Positions 11,350 to 20,183 of a stretch of DNA of 64,000 bases are shown here, one piece after another. Positions within the stretch are counted from its first letter, which is position 1. The number at the start of each line of letters is the position of its first letter. A model generated the notes under the pieces. That model was given only the letters and a program-made list of their open reading frames with translations. It did not search any database and was not told the DNA's origin. This DNA is from Mycolicibacterium litorale. GTDB lineage: Bacteria > Actinomycetota > Actinomycetes > Mycobacteriales > Mycobacteriaceae. A program made the position numbers and the translations under genes. The stretch covers positions 3,286,001 to 3,350,000 of the forward strand of contig NZ_AP023287.1 of assembly GCF_014218295.1 (NCBI RefSeq), written 5' to 3'.

Positions 11350-12633
11350 ATGAGTACTCGGCGGTCGCCTGCTTGGGCGCCAACCCTCGCCTGGCGGACG
11401 TTCTGCCTCCTCACCCTCGTCGCGCTCGGCTGGGCCGGCTGGCGGATGCTCGGACACACGCCCTACCGGATCGACATCGACGTCTACCGGATGGGCGGGC
11501 GGGCCTGGCTCGACGGTGCTCCGCTCTACGCCGACGGGGCGATGTTCGCCACCCAGGGCGGCCTCGACCTGCCGTTCACCTATCCCCCGCTCGCGGCGAT
11601 CATCTTCGCGCCGTTCGCGGTGATGTCGCTGCCGGCGGCCAGCGTGGTGATCACCGTGATCACCCTGCTCCTGCTGATCGTCGCGGTCCTGATCGTGCTG
11701 ACCCGCCTCGACGTCTGGGCCGTGTCGCGGGCCACGTCACAACCCGCGTGGTCGCGGCGGCTGTGGCTGGCCGCCGCCATCGTCGCCGTGGCGGTCGTGC
11801 ACTTCGAGCCGATCGAGGCCAACGTCGACTTCGGGCAGATCAACGTCGTGCTCATGACGCTGGTGATCGCCGACTGCGTGCCGCGGCGCACGCCGTGGCC
11901 GCGCGGCCTGCTGCTCGGGCTGGCGATCGCGCTCAAGCTCACCCCGGCGGTTTTCCTGCTGTACTTCCTGCTGCGCCGCGACATCCGCGCCCTGGTGGTG
12001 AGCGCGGCGTCGGTGATCGGGCTGACGCTGCTGGGCTTCGCGCTGGCCTGGCGGGACTCGTGGGAGTACTGGACCGAGACGGTGAGCAACACCGATCGCA
12101 TCGGCACGGCCACACTCAACACCAACCAGAACATCGCCGGCGCGCTGGCGCGGCTGGGCCTGGGCGAGGACCTCCGGTTCACGATGTGGGTGCTGGCATG
12201 CTTCGCCGTGCTGGGCCTGACGATCTGGGCGGCGCGTCGGGCCCTGCGGGCCGACGAACCGGTGCTCGCCCTGGTGTGCGTGGCGATGTTCGGGCTGGTG
12301 GTCTCACCGGTGTCGTGGTCGCACCACTGGGTGTGGTCGCTGCCCGCAGTGCTGGTGACCGCCGTGGTGGCCTACCGCACCCGGCACCGGGCGCTGGCCG
12401 TGGCCGGCGCGGTGGGGTTCGCGCTGATGGTGTGGTCGCCGATCACCCTGCTGCCCGAACACCGCGAGACCTCCGCGGCGCTGTGGCGCCAGGTGGCCGG
12501 CGGCTCGTACGTGTGGTGGGCGCTGTTGGTCGTCGTGGCGGCGGGCACGCTGTCCGCGCGGTCGACGCACCGGCCCGAACCGGTGGCGGCGGCTCAGCCG
12601 GCGGCGGCCTCGGGCAGTCGCGCGGCGGGCTGA
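11350..12633 (+). CDS. mptC: Alpha-1,2-mannosyltransferase MptC (Rv2181-like)
   Basis: 427-residue polytopic GT-C/GT87-type mannosyltransferase that in M. tuberculosis adds the alpha-1,2-mannose branches of lipomannan and LAM. About ten transmembrane helices. The GT-C acidic residues are in the first periplasmic loop ([18 protein letters not shown]), followed by FTYPPLAA. The gene converges on the acyltransferase gene and overlaps its 3' end by 40 bp, so its last 13 codons are read on both strands. Confidence 0.9.
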   Translation: MSTRRSPAWAPTLAWRTFCLLTLVALGWAGWRMLGHTPYRIDIDVYRMGGRAWLDGAPLYADGAMFATQGGLDLPFTYPPLAAIIFAPFAVMSLPAASVVITVITLLLLIVAVLIVLTRLDVWAVSRATSQPAWSRRLWLAAAIVAVAVVHFEPIEANVDFGQINVVLMTLVIADCVPRRTPWPRGLLLGLAIALKLTPAVFLLYFLLRRDIRALVVSAASVIGLTLLGFALAWRDSWEYWTETVSNTDRIGTATLNTNQNIAGALARLGLGEDLRFTMWVLACFAVLGLTIWAARRALRADEPVLALVCVAMFGLVVSPVSWSHHWVWSLPAVLVTAVVAYRTRHRALAVAGAVGFALMVWSPITLLPEHRETSAALWRQVAGGSYVWWALLVVVAAGTLSARSTHRPEPVAAAQPAAASGSRAAG

Positions 12634-13313
12634 GCCACCGCGGTGCCCTCCTTGACGTCGGCCGCGTAGAGGTCGACGTACTCCTGACCCGACAGCTGCA
12701 TCAGCTCGTACATGACCTCGTCGATCACGGCGCGCTCGATGAAGCGGTTGCCGGCGAGGCCCTCGAACCGGCTGAAGTCCATCGGCTTGCCGAACTTCAC
12801 CTCGACCTTGCCGAAGCGCCACATCTTGCTGCCGGGCGGGTTGACCACGTCGGTGCCGATCATCGCGACGGGGATGACCGGCATCCCGGTCTCCAGCGCG
12901 AGCCGGGCCAGGCCGGTCTTGCCCTTGTACAGCCGGCCGTCGGGTGAGCGGGTGCCCTCCGGGTACATGCCGAGCAGTTTCCCCGAGTCGAGGATGCGCT
13001 TGGCGGTGTTCAACGCGCTCTGGGCGGAGTCGGCGTCGGTCCGGTCGATCGGCACCTGCCCGGCGACGGTGTAGAACCACCGCTGGAACCAGCCCTTGAG
13101 ACCGGTGCCGGTGAAGTACTCCGACTTGGCCAGGAAGGTGATCCGCCGGCTCACCACCAGCGGCAGGTAGAAGCTGTCGGCGACGGCGAGGTGGTTACTG
13201 GCCAGGATGGCCGCTCCCGAACGGGGAAGATATTCCAGCCCTTGCACTTTCGGCCGGCCGAGCAGGTACAGCAACGGACCCATGAAGATGTACTTGAACA
13301 GCCAATACCACAT
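12594..13313 (-). CDS. 1-acylglycerol-3-phosphate O-acyltransferase family protein (Rv2182c-like)
   Basis: 239-residue PlsC-type acyltransferase. Catalytic NHx4D block is in [14 protein letters not shown] and the glycerophosphate-binding block in [18 protein letters not shown] hydrophobic N-terminus ([19 protein letters not shown]) should sit in the membrane. I start at ATG 13313, preceded by GGAGGG, not at the in-frame ATG 14 codons earlier. The surrounding genes act on mannosylated phosphoinositides, so it may acylate one of these; that is inference. Confidence 0.88.
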   Translation of the reverse strand: MWYWLFKYIFMGPLLYLLGRPKVQGLEYLPRSGAAILASNHLAVADSFYLPLVVSRRITFLAKSEYFTGTGLKGWFQRWFYTVAGQVPIDRTDADSAQSALNTAKRILDSGKLLGMYPEGTRSPDGRLYKGKTGLARLALETGMPVIPVAMIGTDVVNPPGSKMWRFGKVEVKFGKPMDFSRFEGLAGNRFIERAVIDEVMYELMQLSGQEYVDLYAADVKEGTAVAQPAARLPEAAAG

Positions 13314-13394
13314 GGGCCCTCCGCATCGGATGCACCGGCCGGTGCTCTGCGACAACTTTACCCAGGCGCTGTGGACGCGACCACAGCAGCGACG

Positions 13395-13781
13395 TCACTC
13401 CTGCACGGTCACCGGTATGTGCTGGTAACGACCTGGCCCGGGCGGCGGCGGAGGCGCGTCGTATGCACATGTGGGGCTGGGGGGGGACGGTTCGGGAGGG
13501 GACGGCGGACCGGCCGCGTCGATGTCGTCGACCAGCGCGCGCAACACGTCGAGCAATGCGACGCTGTGCTCGGCGACGATGTCGAGCAGCGGATGCTGCT
13601 GGCCCTGAACGAGCGCGGCCAGCGCACAGACCGGGCACCACACCTGCTGGCAGCTGCCCGCCCGGTCACCGCCGGCCGCGGCCCGGGCGGCGGCGAACCG
13701 GATCGCGGGGTCGACGCGGGCGAGTATCGCCTGGGCCAGCGCCTTGAGCTCGGGACCGAGGTCGGAATGATCAGCGCTCAC
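13395..13781 (-). CDS. Small conserved protein with CxxC motif and Pro-rich tail (Rv2183c-like)
   Basis: 128 residues. A helical N-terminal two thirds contains CQQVWCPVCALAALVQGQ, with a CxxC that could bind metal or be redox-active. The C-terminal 35 residues are proline-rich (SPPEPSPPSP, APPPPPGPG). Start GTG 13781 overlaps the stop of the ArsA-like gene in a GTGA tetranucleotide, so the two are translationally coupled. No function known to me. Confidence 0.8.
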   Translation of the reverse strand: MSADHSDLGPELKALAQAILARVDPAIRFAAARAAAGGDRAGSCQQVWCPVCALAALVQGQQHPLLDIVAEHSVALLDVLRALVDDIDAAGPPSPPEPSPPSPTCAYDAPPPPPGPGRYQHIPVTVQE

Positions 13782-15043
13782 GCCGGCCACACCTCCGGAT
13801 TCGGTCGAAATCGCACGGTCAGCTCGCTTCCCCGCAGTGCCGCGTCGGTGACGATGCACCTGCGCAACACGGATGCGAGTCGGACCCGGCGCCGCATCCC
13901 GCCTGCGCCGATGATCAGGTCGTCGTCGACCCGGCCCAGCGTGAGCCCGGCGGAGTCGACCTGTGGCAACTCTAGCCGCAGCCGGTACACCGCATCCAGG
14001 CCGGTTCCCGATTCCCGGTCGACGACCGGCCGCACGGGTGCCGGCGGTGCGGAACCGTCGCGCCGTCGCGCCGCGTCGAGCAGTTCACTGAGCGCCTTGG
14101 GCCCGATCGGCTCCCCCGCCAGGTGCGGCACCAGGACGAGCGCCACGTCGCCGATCGCGGTGTCGACGTGTTCGAGCACAGCCTTCTGCTCGGAGATGCG
14201 TTCGGCGTACCAGTCGAACGCCGGGTGTTCGGGAAGGTTGTGGTACTCGAACGAATCATCTTCGAGCAGAACCTGATTGACGATCAGCTCGGCCACCCGC
14301 ACGCCCATGAGCGCCAGCGAGCCCAGCGTGCGGGAAGCCTCCGCCGCCACCACCCGCTCGGGGGTGAGCACCAGGTGCGCGCCCACTCGTGACGAGTCGG
14401 TGAGCAACACACCCAGCCGCTGGGTGGCCGCGTCGATCCGCTCGACGAGGTCGACCATCGCCGCCGCCGCCGCATCGTCGGCCGCCCGCGACAGGCGGCG
14501 GTGCCGCGGCCAGGCCCGCTCCAGGTAGAGCGCGAGCGTGCCGGGCAGGGTCAGCATGCGCAGGGCGTCGGCGGTCGAGGCGCAGTCGACGACGACGTGC
14601 TCCCAGCGTCCGCTGTCCGCCAGCTCGGCCACCTCGTGCAGGCCGAGCACCTCCTGCACCCCGGGCAGCGCCGAGAGTTCTTCCGGCGCAACGTCTCCCA
14701 GGTCGGAGTCGGGGAACCGGGCACAGAGTGGCCCGGCGATCTCCCGCCAGCGCTCGGTCAGCAGCGCCAGCGTGTCCAGCGCCAGCGCATCGAGCGAGCC
14801 GCCGGCGTCCGGCGTGCCCGCGTCGAGTTCGGCGAGTATGCGGGTCGGCTCGCGCCTGCCGGTCGGGGTGACCGGGACGCCCAGCACGTCACCGGTGGAA
14901 TGGGCCTGGTCGGTCGAGACGATCAGCACCCGCGCGCCGGCCCGCGCCTCGCGTACGGCGGTCGCCGTCGCGAGCGTGGACTTGCCTACCCCGCCCTTGC
15001 CGACGAACAGGCTGATGCGGCCCGCGGCGCCACTCGAGTTCAC
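13778..15043 (-). CDS. ArsA/GET3-type ATPase (Rv2184c-like)
   Basis: 421 residues. A deviant Walker A GKGGVGKSTLA is at residues 14-24, followed by STDQAHSTGDVLG (switch I region) and VVVDCASTADALRMLTLPG (switch II). These mark the ArsA/GET3 family of P-loop ATPases; here they are cytosolic and lack the arsenite cysteines as far as I can see, so the arsenic label would be misleading. Start GTG 15043 overlaps the upstream stop (GTGA), and its own stop overlaps the next start, giving a tightly coupled run of 15477-13395. Confidence 0.88.
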   Translation of the reverse strand: MNSSGAAGRISLFVGKGGVGKSTLATATAVREARAGARVLIVSTDQAHSTGDVLGVPVTPTGRREPTRILAELDAGTPDAGGSLDALALDTLALLTERWREIAGPLCARFPDSDLGDVAPEELSALPGVQEVLGLHEVAELADSGRWEHVVVDCASTADALRMLTLPGTLALYLERAWPRHRRLSRAADDAAAAAMVDLVERIDAATQRLGVLLTDSSRVGAHLVLTPERVVAAEASRTLGSLALMGVRVAELIVNQVLLEDDSFEYHNLPEHPAFDWYAERISEQKAVLEHVDTAIGDVALVLVPHLAGEPIGPKALSELLDAARRRDGSAPPAPVRPVVDRESGTGLDAVYRLRLELPQVDSAGLTLGRVDDDLIIGAGGMRRRVRLASVLRRCIVTDAALRGSELTVRFRPNPEVWPA

Positions 15044-15477
15044 TCAGCCTCGGCCCGTTTCTTCAGATCCTTGAGCGCGGTCTCGGTCAGCCGGCGCTCC
15101 GCCTTGCGTTTGAGCAGGCCGATCATCGGGATCATCAGGTCGACCGCGAGCTCGTAGGTGACGTCGGTGCCCGAGCCCTTCGGAGTGAGCCGGTATGCGC
15201 CGTCGAGGGATTTCAGCAAAGAGCTCGACACCAGCGTCCACGTCACCGACTTCCGGTCGGCCGGCCACTGGTACGACAGCACCATGGTGTCCCTGAGGAC
15301 GGCGGCGTCGAGGACCAGTCGCGCCGTCTTGGGGTAACCCTCGGCGTCGGTCTCGAGCACCTCGGTCTCCCGGTACTCCTTGACCCAGTCGGGATAGGAC
15401 CCGATGTCGGCGATCACGTCCATCACCGTCGCAGGATCGGCATCGATGTAGATCGTCTGCGCCGTCTTGTCCGCCAC
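15040..15477 (-). CDS. SRPBCC / START-like lipid-binding protein (Rv2185c-like)
   Basis: 145 residues from GTG 15477 (MADKTAQTIYIDADP), which follows GAGGAGGACGGGGCAC. The sequence has the polyketide cyclase/dehydrase (SRPBCC) pattern: DVIADIGSYPDWVKEYRETEV, a central beta sheet, and a C-terminal helix with the basic MIGLLKRKAERRL. Such proteins have a hydrophobic cavity for lipids or polyketides. Coupling to an ArsA-type ATPase and a second SRPBCC gene suggests a shared lipid-handling role, which is inference. Confidence 0.86.
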   Translation of the reverse strand: MADKTAQTIYIDADPATVMDVIADIGSYPDWVKEYRETEVLETDAEGYPKTARLVLDAAVLRDTMVLSYQWPADRKSVTWTLVSSSLLKSLDGAYRLTPKGSGTDVTYELAVDLMIPMIGLLKRKAERRLTETALKDLKKRAEAE

Positions 15478-15533
15478 GTGCCCCGTCCTCCTCAAGCCGA
15501 AATGTACCCTCACGTCCGCGGCCCAACCCACCG

Positions 15534-15923
15534 TCAGGCCAGCCGCGACACCCCCACCGGCCGCGATGCCTCCAGGGTCCGCTTGAGCTCGAACGCCATC
15601 TTCTTACCCGCCACCCGCCGGTCGTGGTTGGCTTTGGCGAGCTTCCTCCAGGCCAGTTCCCTGGCCGAGGCACCCGCCGGTTCGGCGTGCAGGAAGTAGT
15701 GCAGCACCACCCCGTCCAGCACCGGCTCGAGCCAGACCTCCATGGTCCCGATCAGCGCCCCGGTCACCGTCCAGCGGTGCCCGACCGGGCCGCGATCCTC
15801 CACGACCGTCAGACGCAGATCCGGCCACCACCGCCGCCAGTTCGCCGGTTCGGCGACAGCGCGGCCCACCTCAGCGGGGTCGGCGGCAACGAACGTCTCG
15901 TCGGCGATCTGGATGCTGTTCAT
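15534..15923 (-). CDS. SRPBCC-family protein (Rv2186c-like)
   Basis: 129 residues starting [20 protein letters not shown], with GGGAGACG before the ATG at 15923. The helix-grip pattern is visible as [20 protein letters not shown], then beta strands with [17 protein letters not shown] and a long C-terminal helix ending [16 protein letters not shown]. Paralogous in fold to the next gene downstream, 56 bp away on the same strand. Ligand unknown. Confidence 0.85.
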   Translation of the reverse strand: MNSIQIADETFVAADPAEVGRAVAEPANWRRWWPDLRLTVVEDRGPVGHRWTVTGALIGTMEVWLEPVLDGVVLHYFLHAEPAGASARELAWRKLAKANHDRRVAGKKMAFELKRTLEASRPVGVSRLA

Positions 15924-15972
15924 CGTCTCCCAAGCTTCACACACGACCACCGGCCCGCGACCAGGGGCCGAC

Positions 15973-15978
15973 TACGCT
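15973..15978 (+). promoter_or_regulatory. fadD15 -10 element, leaderless
   Basis: TACGCT, seven bases before GTG 15986. It matches TANNNT and fixes the start of fadD15. Confidence 0.6.
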
Positions 15979-15985
15979 GAAGGGC

Positions 15986-17785
15986 GTGCCTGAGTTCAGT
16001 GTGCCCGCGCCGTTCACCGTCGGGGAACGCGACACCGTGGTGAGTGCCGTGTTCGACCACGAGCGCGACGATCCCGACCACGTCATCTTCCGTCGGTCGA
16101 TCGACGGCGTCTGGACCGATGTCACCTGCGCCGAGGCCGCCGCCCAGATCCGCGCGACCGCACTGGGTCTGATCGCGTCCGGCGTACAGCCGGGTGACCG
16201 CGTCGCACTACTGTCGGCGACCCGATACGAGTGGCCGATCATCGACTTCGCGATCCTGGCCGTCGGCGCACTGACCGTGCCCATCTACGAGACGTCCTCG
16301 GCCGAGCAGATCCGCTGGGTGCTGTCCGACTCCGGTGCGGTGCTCGCGATCGCCGAGAACGACGCCCACGCCGACAAGATCGAGCAGCTTCGCAAGGACC
16401 TGCCGGAGCTGCGCACGGTGCTGCGCATCGAGGGTTCGGGACAGGCCGCCCTCGACGCGCTGGCCGAGGCGGGCCGCGACCTGGCGCCGGAGGAACTCGA
16501 CAACCGGCTGGCCGGCATCCGCTCCGCCGAACCGGCCACGATGATCTACACCTCCGGCACCACGGGCCGGCCGAAGGGCTGCCAGCTCACCCACGCCAAC
16601 CTGGTCTACGAGATCCGGGGCGCCAAGAGCTGTTTCCAAACCCAGCTGAACAAGGGCGAGCGGATGCTGGTGTTCCTGCCGCTGGCGCACGTGCTGGCCC
16701 GGGCCATCACGATCGCGGCGTTCGCCAACAAGGTGACCCTCGGTTTCACCAGCGACATCAAGAACCTCGTCCCGATGTTCGGGGTCTTCAAGCCGACGCT
16801 GGTGGTGTCGGTGCCCCGGGTGTTCGAGAAGGTCTACAACACCGCCGAGCAGAACGCCCGCAACGACGGTAAGGGCCGCATCTTCGACATCGCCGCCGCG
16901 ACGGCGATCGAGTACAGCCGCGCTCAGGACGCCGGCGGGCCGGGTCTGCTGCTGCGTGCCCGCCACGCGCTGTTCGACCGGCTGGTGTACGGCAAGCTGC
17001 GCGCGGCACTGGGTGGCGAATGCCGTGCCGCCATCTCCGGCGGAGCACCGCTGGGCGCGCGCCTCGGACACTTCTACCGCGGTGTCGGCCTGACCATCTA
17101 CGAAGGCTACGGGCTGACCGAGACCAGCGCCGCGATCACCGTCAACCGCGTCGGCGACATCAAGATCGGTTCGGTCGGAAAGCTGTTGCCGGGCAACAGC
17201 ATGCGACTCGCCGACGACGGCGAGCTGCTGGTCTCCGGCGGCGTGGTGTTCGGCGGCTACTGGCGCAACGAGGAGGAGACCGCGAAGGTCTTCACCGACG
17301 GCTGGTTCCACACCGGCGACCTGGGCGCCATCGACAGCGACGGGTTCCTCACGATCGTCGGGCGCAAGAAGGAGATCATCGTGACCGCAGGCGGCAAGAA
17401 CGTCGCGCCCGCGGTCATGGAGGATCAGCTGCGGGCCCATCCGCTGATCAGCCAGGCCATGGCGGTGGGCGACGCCCGGCCGTTCGTGGGTGCGCTGATC
17501 ACCATCGATCCCGAAGCGTTCGAAGGCTGGAAACAGCGCAACGGCAAGGAGCCCGGCGCCTCAGTGGGCGACCTGGCCACCGACCCCGATCTGCTCGCCG
17601 AGATCGACACCGCCGTCAGACAGGCGAATCAGGCGGTGTCGAAGGCCGAGGCGATCCGCAAGTTCCGCATCCTGCCGGTGGACTTCACCGAGGACACCGG
17701 CGAGCTGACCCCGACGCTGAAGGTCAAGCGCAAGGTCGTCGTCGAGAAGTTCGCCGCCGACATCGAAGCCCTCTACACCGGCTAG
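15986..17785 (+). CDS. fadD15: Long-chain fatty-acid-CoA ligase FadD15
   Basis: 599-residue adenylate-forming enzyme that activates long-chain fatty acids to acyl-CoA via acyl-AMP. The AMP-binding motif [11 protein letters not shown] is at about 189-199; [11 protein letters not shown] and GWFHTGDLG with the hinge [17 protein letters not shown] follow. Length is typical of bacterial FadD15/AACS enzymes. GTG 15986 is leaderless-like. The 3' end overlaps the ureohydrolase gene by 4 bp, tail to tail. Confidence 0.94.
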   Translation: MPEFSVPAPFTVGERDTVVSAVFDHERDDPDHVIFRRSIDGVWTDVTCAEAAAQIRATALGLIASGVQPGDRVALLSATRYEWPIIDFAILAVGALTVPIYETSSAEQIRWVLSDSGAVLAIAENDAHADKIEQLRKDLPELRTVLRIEGSGQAALDALAEAGRDLAPEELDNRLAGIRSAEPATMIYTSGTTGRPKGCQLTHANLVYEIRGAKSCFQTQLNKGERMLVFLPLAHVLARAITIAAFANKVTLGFTSDIKNLVPMFGVFKPTLVVSVPRVFEKVYNTAEQNARNDGKGRIFDIAAATAIEYSRAQDAGGPGLLLRARHALFDRLVYGKLRAALGGECRAAISGGAPLGARLGHFYRGVGLTIYEGYGLTETSAAITVNRVGDIKIGSVGKLLPGNSMRLADDGELLVSGGVVFGGYWRNEEETAKVFTDGWFHTGDLGAIDSDGFLTIVGRKKEIIVTAGGKNVAPAVMEDQLRAHPLISQAMAVGDARPFVGALITIDPEAFEGWKQRNGKEPGASVGDLATDPDLLAEIDTAVRQANQAVSKAEAIRKFRILPVDFTEDTGELTPTLKVKRKVVVEKFAADIEALYTG

Positions 17786-18738
17786 CTAGGCGCCGCCGGG
17801 ACCATCAGCGACACCAGGTCGAACACGACGGTTGCCGCTGCAACGCAGGTGATCTCGGCGTGGTCGTAGGCGGGCGCCACCTCGACCACGTCACCGCCGA
17901 CGATGTTGAGCCCGTGCAGCCGGCGCAGCATCCGCAACAGTTCGCGGGCGGTGAGTCCGCCGGATTCCGGGGTGCCGGTGCCGGGCGCGAACGCCGGGTC
18001 CAACACGTCGATGTCGATGGACAGATAGACCGGGGCGTCGCCGACGCGGCGTCGCACGGTGTCCACCGCGGCGTCGATGCCGATGACGTCGAGGTCACCC
18101 GCCCGGATGATCTTGAAGCCCATCTCCGCGTCGTCGCGCAGGTCGATCTGGTCGTAGATCGGCCCCCGGATGCCGACGTGGATCGAGTGGTCCTCGACCA
18201 GCAGGCCCTCCTCGAACGCCCGGCGGAAGATCGTGCCGTGGGTGACAGGAGCGTTGAAGTAGGTGTCCCAGGTGTCGAGGTGGGCGTCGAAATGCACCAG
18301 CGCCACCGGGCCGTGCACCGCGTGCAGCGCCCGCAGGTTGGGCAGCGCGATGGTGTGGTCGCCGCCGATGGACACGATGCGGCGGGCGCCGCCACCGAGG
18401 ATGTCGGAGGCGTGGTTCTGGATCTGGCGGCACGCCTCGGCGATGTCGTAGGGCGTGACGGTGACGTCACCGGCGTCGACGACCTGCACCCGCTCCAGCG
18501 GGGCGACACCGAGTTCGACGTGGTAGCCGGGGCGCAGCGTGCGGGCGGCCTGCCGCACCCCCATGGGGCCGAACCGGGCGCCGGGCCGGTAGGAGGTGCC
18601 GCCGTCGAACGGGACGCCGAGGATGGCGATGTCGTAATCGCTGACCTCACCGATGTCGGCGATTCGGGCGAAGGTGCTCTTGCCGGCATAGCGCGGCACC
18701 TCGGTGGCGGGCACGGCGCCCAGGATGTGGTCGGTCAT
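17782..18738 (-). CDS. Ureohydrolase (agmatinase/guanidinobutyrase-type)
   Basis: 318 residues of the arginase superfamily, which hydrolyse guanidino compounds to urea and an amine using a di-manganese centre. All metal motifs are intact: GGDHTI (about 128-133), FDAHLDTWD and [19 protein letters not shown]. The last motif is the agmatinase-type form, but substrates such as agmatine, 4-guanidinobutyrate or guanidinopropionate cannot be separated by eye. Its start overlaps the transporter stop (ATGA), so transporter and enzyme are coupled. Confidence 0.88.
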   Translation of the reverse strand: MTDHILGAVPATEVPRYAGKSTFARIADIGEVSDYDIAILGVPFDGGTSYRPGARFGPMGVRQAARTLRPGYHVELGVAPLERVQVVDAGDVTVTPYDIAEACRQIQNHASDILGGGARRIVSIGGDHTIALPNLRALHAVHGPVALVHFDAHLDTWDTYFNAPVTHGTIFRRAFEEGLLVEDHSIHVGIRGPIYDQIDLRDDAEMGFKIIRAGDLDVIGIDAAVDTVRRRVGDAPVYLSIDIDVLDPAFAPGTGTPESGGLTARELLRMLRRLHGLNIVGGDVVEVAPAYDHAEITCVAAATVVFDLVSLMVPAAPS

Positions 18739-20090
18739 GACGTCACTTTCGTGGTCGTGGTCTGGTCATCGGAGGTGGCGCAGTCGGTGAGCCCCACGTT
18801 GCGGGTCTCGGGGGCCATGAACACCGCGACCAGCAAGCCGACCAGCGTCACGGCGGCACCGATCCCCAGCGCGCCGCCCGGGCCGAGCGCGGTCAGCGCC
18901 ATGGGCATCAGGTAGGTGCCGCCGGCCGATCCGATTCGGCTCATCGCCGTGCCCACGCCGACCGCGGTGGCGCGGACCTCCGTCGGGAACAGTTCGTTGG
19001 GATAGACGATCTCCAGGAAGCTCGACGCCCCGGACGCGAGCGCGAACACCGCCAGGGCGAGGAAGAACACCAGAGGCGGGACGCCCGGTACGACGGCCGG
19101 GACGGCAAGGGCCACGGCGATGATCGCGAACGACCACACCAGCAGGGCGCGCCTGCCGATCCGCTCGACCAGGTACAGGCCCGGGATCCCGCCGACGACG
19201 AACAGCAGCGCGATGATCAGCGACCCGCCGTAGAGGTTCGAGTCCCCCTCCAGGCCGAACGAGGACATCAGCTCCGGTGCGAAGGTGTACACCGCGAACA
19301 GCGGGATCACCTGTGCGGTCCAGAACACCGACACGAACACCGTCCGACGCAGATACGGGCGTTTGAAGACCCGCGTGAACGAGGTGGTGGCGACGTTCTC
19401 CTCGGTGAGGTCGTCGACCCCGTACTGCGGGCCGAACGCCTGTTTGATGGCGGCATCGGCCTCCTCGCGCCGGCCCTTGGACAGCAGCCACCGGGGTGAC
19501 TCCGGGGTGCCGAGCCGGGCGATCAGCGTGATCACCGCGAACACCGCCGGACTCGCCAGCAGCAACCGCCAGGCGTCGGACCCGCAGTCGCGCAACAGGA
19601 ATCCGACCACGTAGGCGACCGCCGCGCCCAGCGCCCACACGACGAACATGCCGCCGAGGTACCGGCCACGCTGCTTCTTCGGCAGGAACTCGGCGAGCAG
19701 CGAGGTGGCGATCGGATAGTCCGCGCCGATCGCCACACCGAGCAGGAACCGCAGCACGATGATCTGCCACGGTTCACCGGCGAATGCGGACAGCACCGAG
19801 AACACCGCCAGCGCGAGCAGGTCGACGATGTACATCAGGTGGCGTCCGATGCGGTCGGTCAGGTACCCGAAGAGCCCGCCGCCGACGAAGATGCCGATCA
19901 GGCTGGCGGCACCGATGAGCCCGAGCTCGGTCGAGCTCAGATCCATCGCCGGCTGCAGGGTGATCAGGGCGACGCCGATGATCGACAGCGCGTAGCCGTC
20001 GATGAACGGTCCACCCGACGAGAACACGGTGAGTTTCCTGTGGAACGCGGTGATCGGCGCATCGTCGATCAGATGACCGGAATGGGGCAT
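18735..20090 (-). CDS. MFS transporter (metabolite:H+ symporter / sugar-porter-like)
   Basis: 451 residues with 12 predicted helices. The MFS loop 2-3 signature is GYLTDRIGRHLMYIVDLL and the loop 8-9 equivalent is LVERIGRRALLVW; IVYPNELFPTEVRATAVGVG is typical of the sugar/metabolite porter group. I start at ATG 20090 (MPHSGHLIDD); the frame is open for 177 further codons upstream but runs into the divergent regulator. Translational coupling to the ureohydrolase makes a guanidino compound or polyamine precursor the likely substrate (inference). Confidence 0.88.
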   Translation of the reverse strand: MPHSGHLIDDAPITAFHRKLTVFSSGGPFIDGYALSIIGVALITLQPAMDLSSTELGLIGAASLIGIFVGGGLFGYLTDRIGRHLMYIVDLLALAVFSVLSAFAGEPWQIIVLRFLLGVAIGADYPIATSLLAEFLPKKQRGRYLGGMFVVWALGAAVAYVVGFLLRDCGSDAWRLLLASPAVFAVITLIARLGTPESPRWLLSKGRREEADAAIKQAFGPQYGVDDLTEENVATTSFTRVFKRPYLRRTVFVSVFWTAQVIPLFAVYTFAPELMSSFGLEGDSNLYGGSLIIALLFVVGGIPGLYLVERIGRRALLVWSFAIIAVALAVPAVVPGVPPLVFFLALAVFALASGASSFLEIVYPNELFPTEVRATAVGVGTAMSRIGSAGGTYLMPMALTALGPGGALGIGAAVTLVGLLVAVFMAPETRNVGLTDCATSDDQTTTTKVTS

Positions 20091-20183
20091 TGGCTCAGCG
20101 TGCGGCCGGCCACCGGACGTGTCGAGTCGACGTTTGACACACTTCACAGATGATGTTTGAGCATCTGCACAAAGGGGCCGGGT
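20091..20183. promoter_or_regulatory. Divergent control region of the MFS-ureohydrolase operon and the PucR-type gene
   Basis: 93 bp between the two starts. It holds a consensus -35 TTGACA at 20134-20139 (plus) and an inverted repeat CAGATG-N9-CATCTG. The right half lies close to the regulator start, a plausible place for PucR binding. No consensus -10 is obvious on either strand. Confidence 0.4.

Noticed and set aside
13778..15043. Arsenite efflux role for the ArsA-type ATPase
   Set aside because: It sits with lipid-binding-like genes, not with arsB or arsR, and the metalloid-binding cysteines are not evident.
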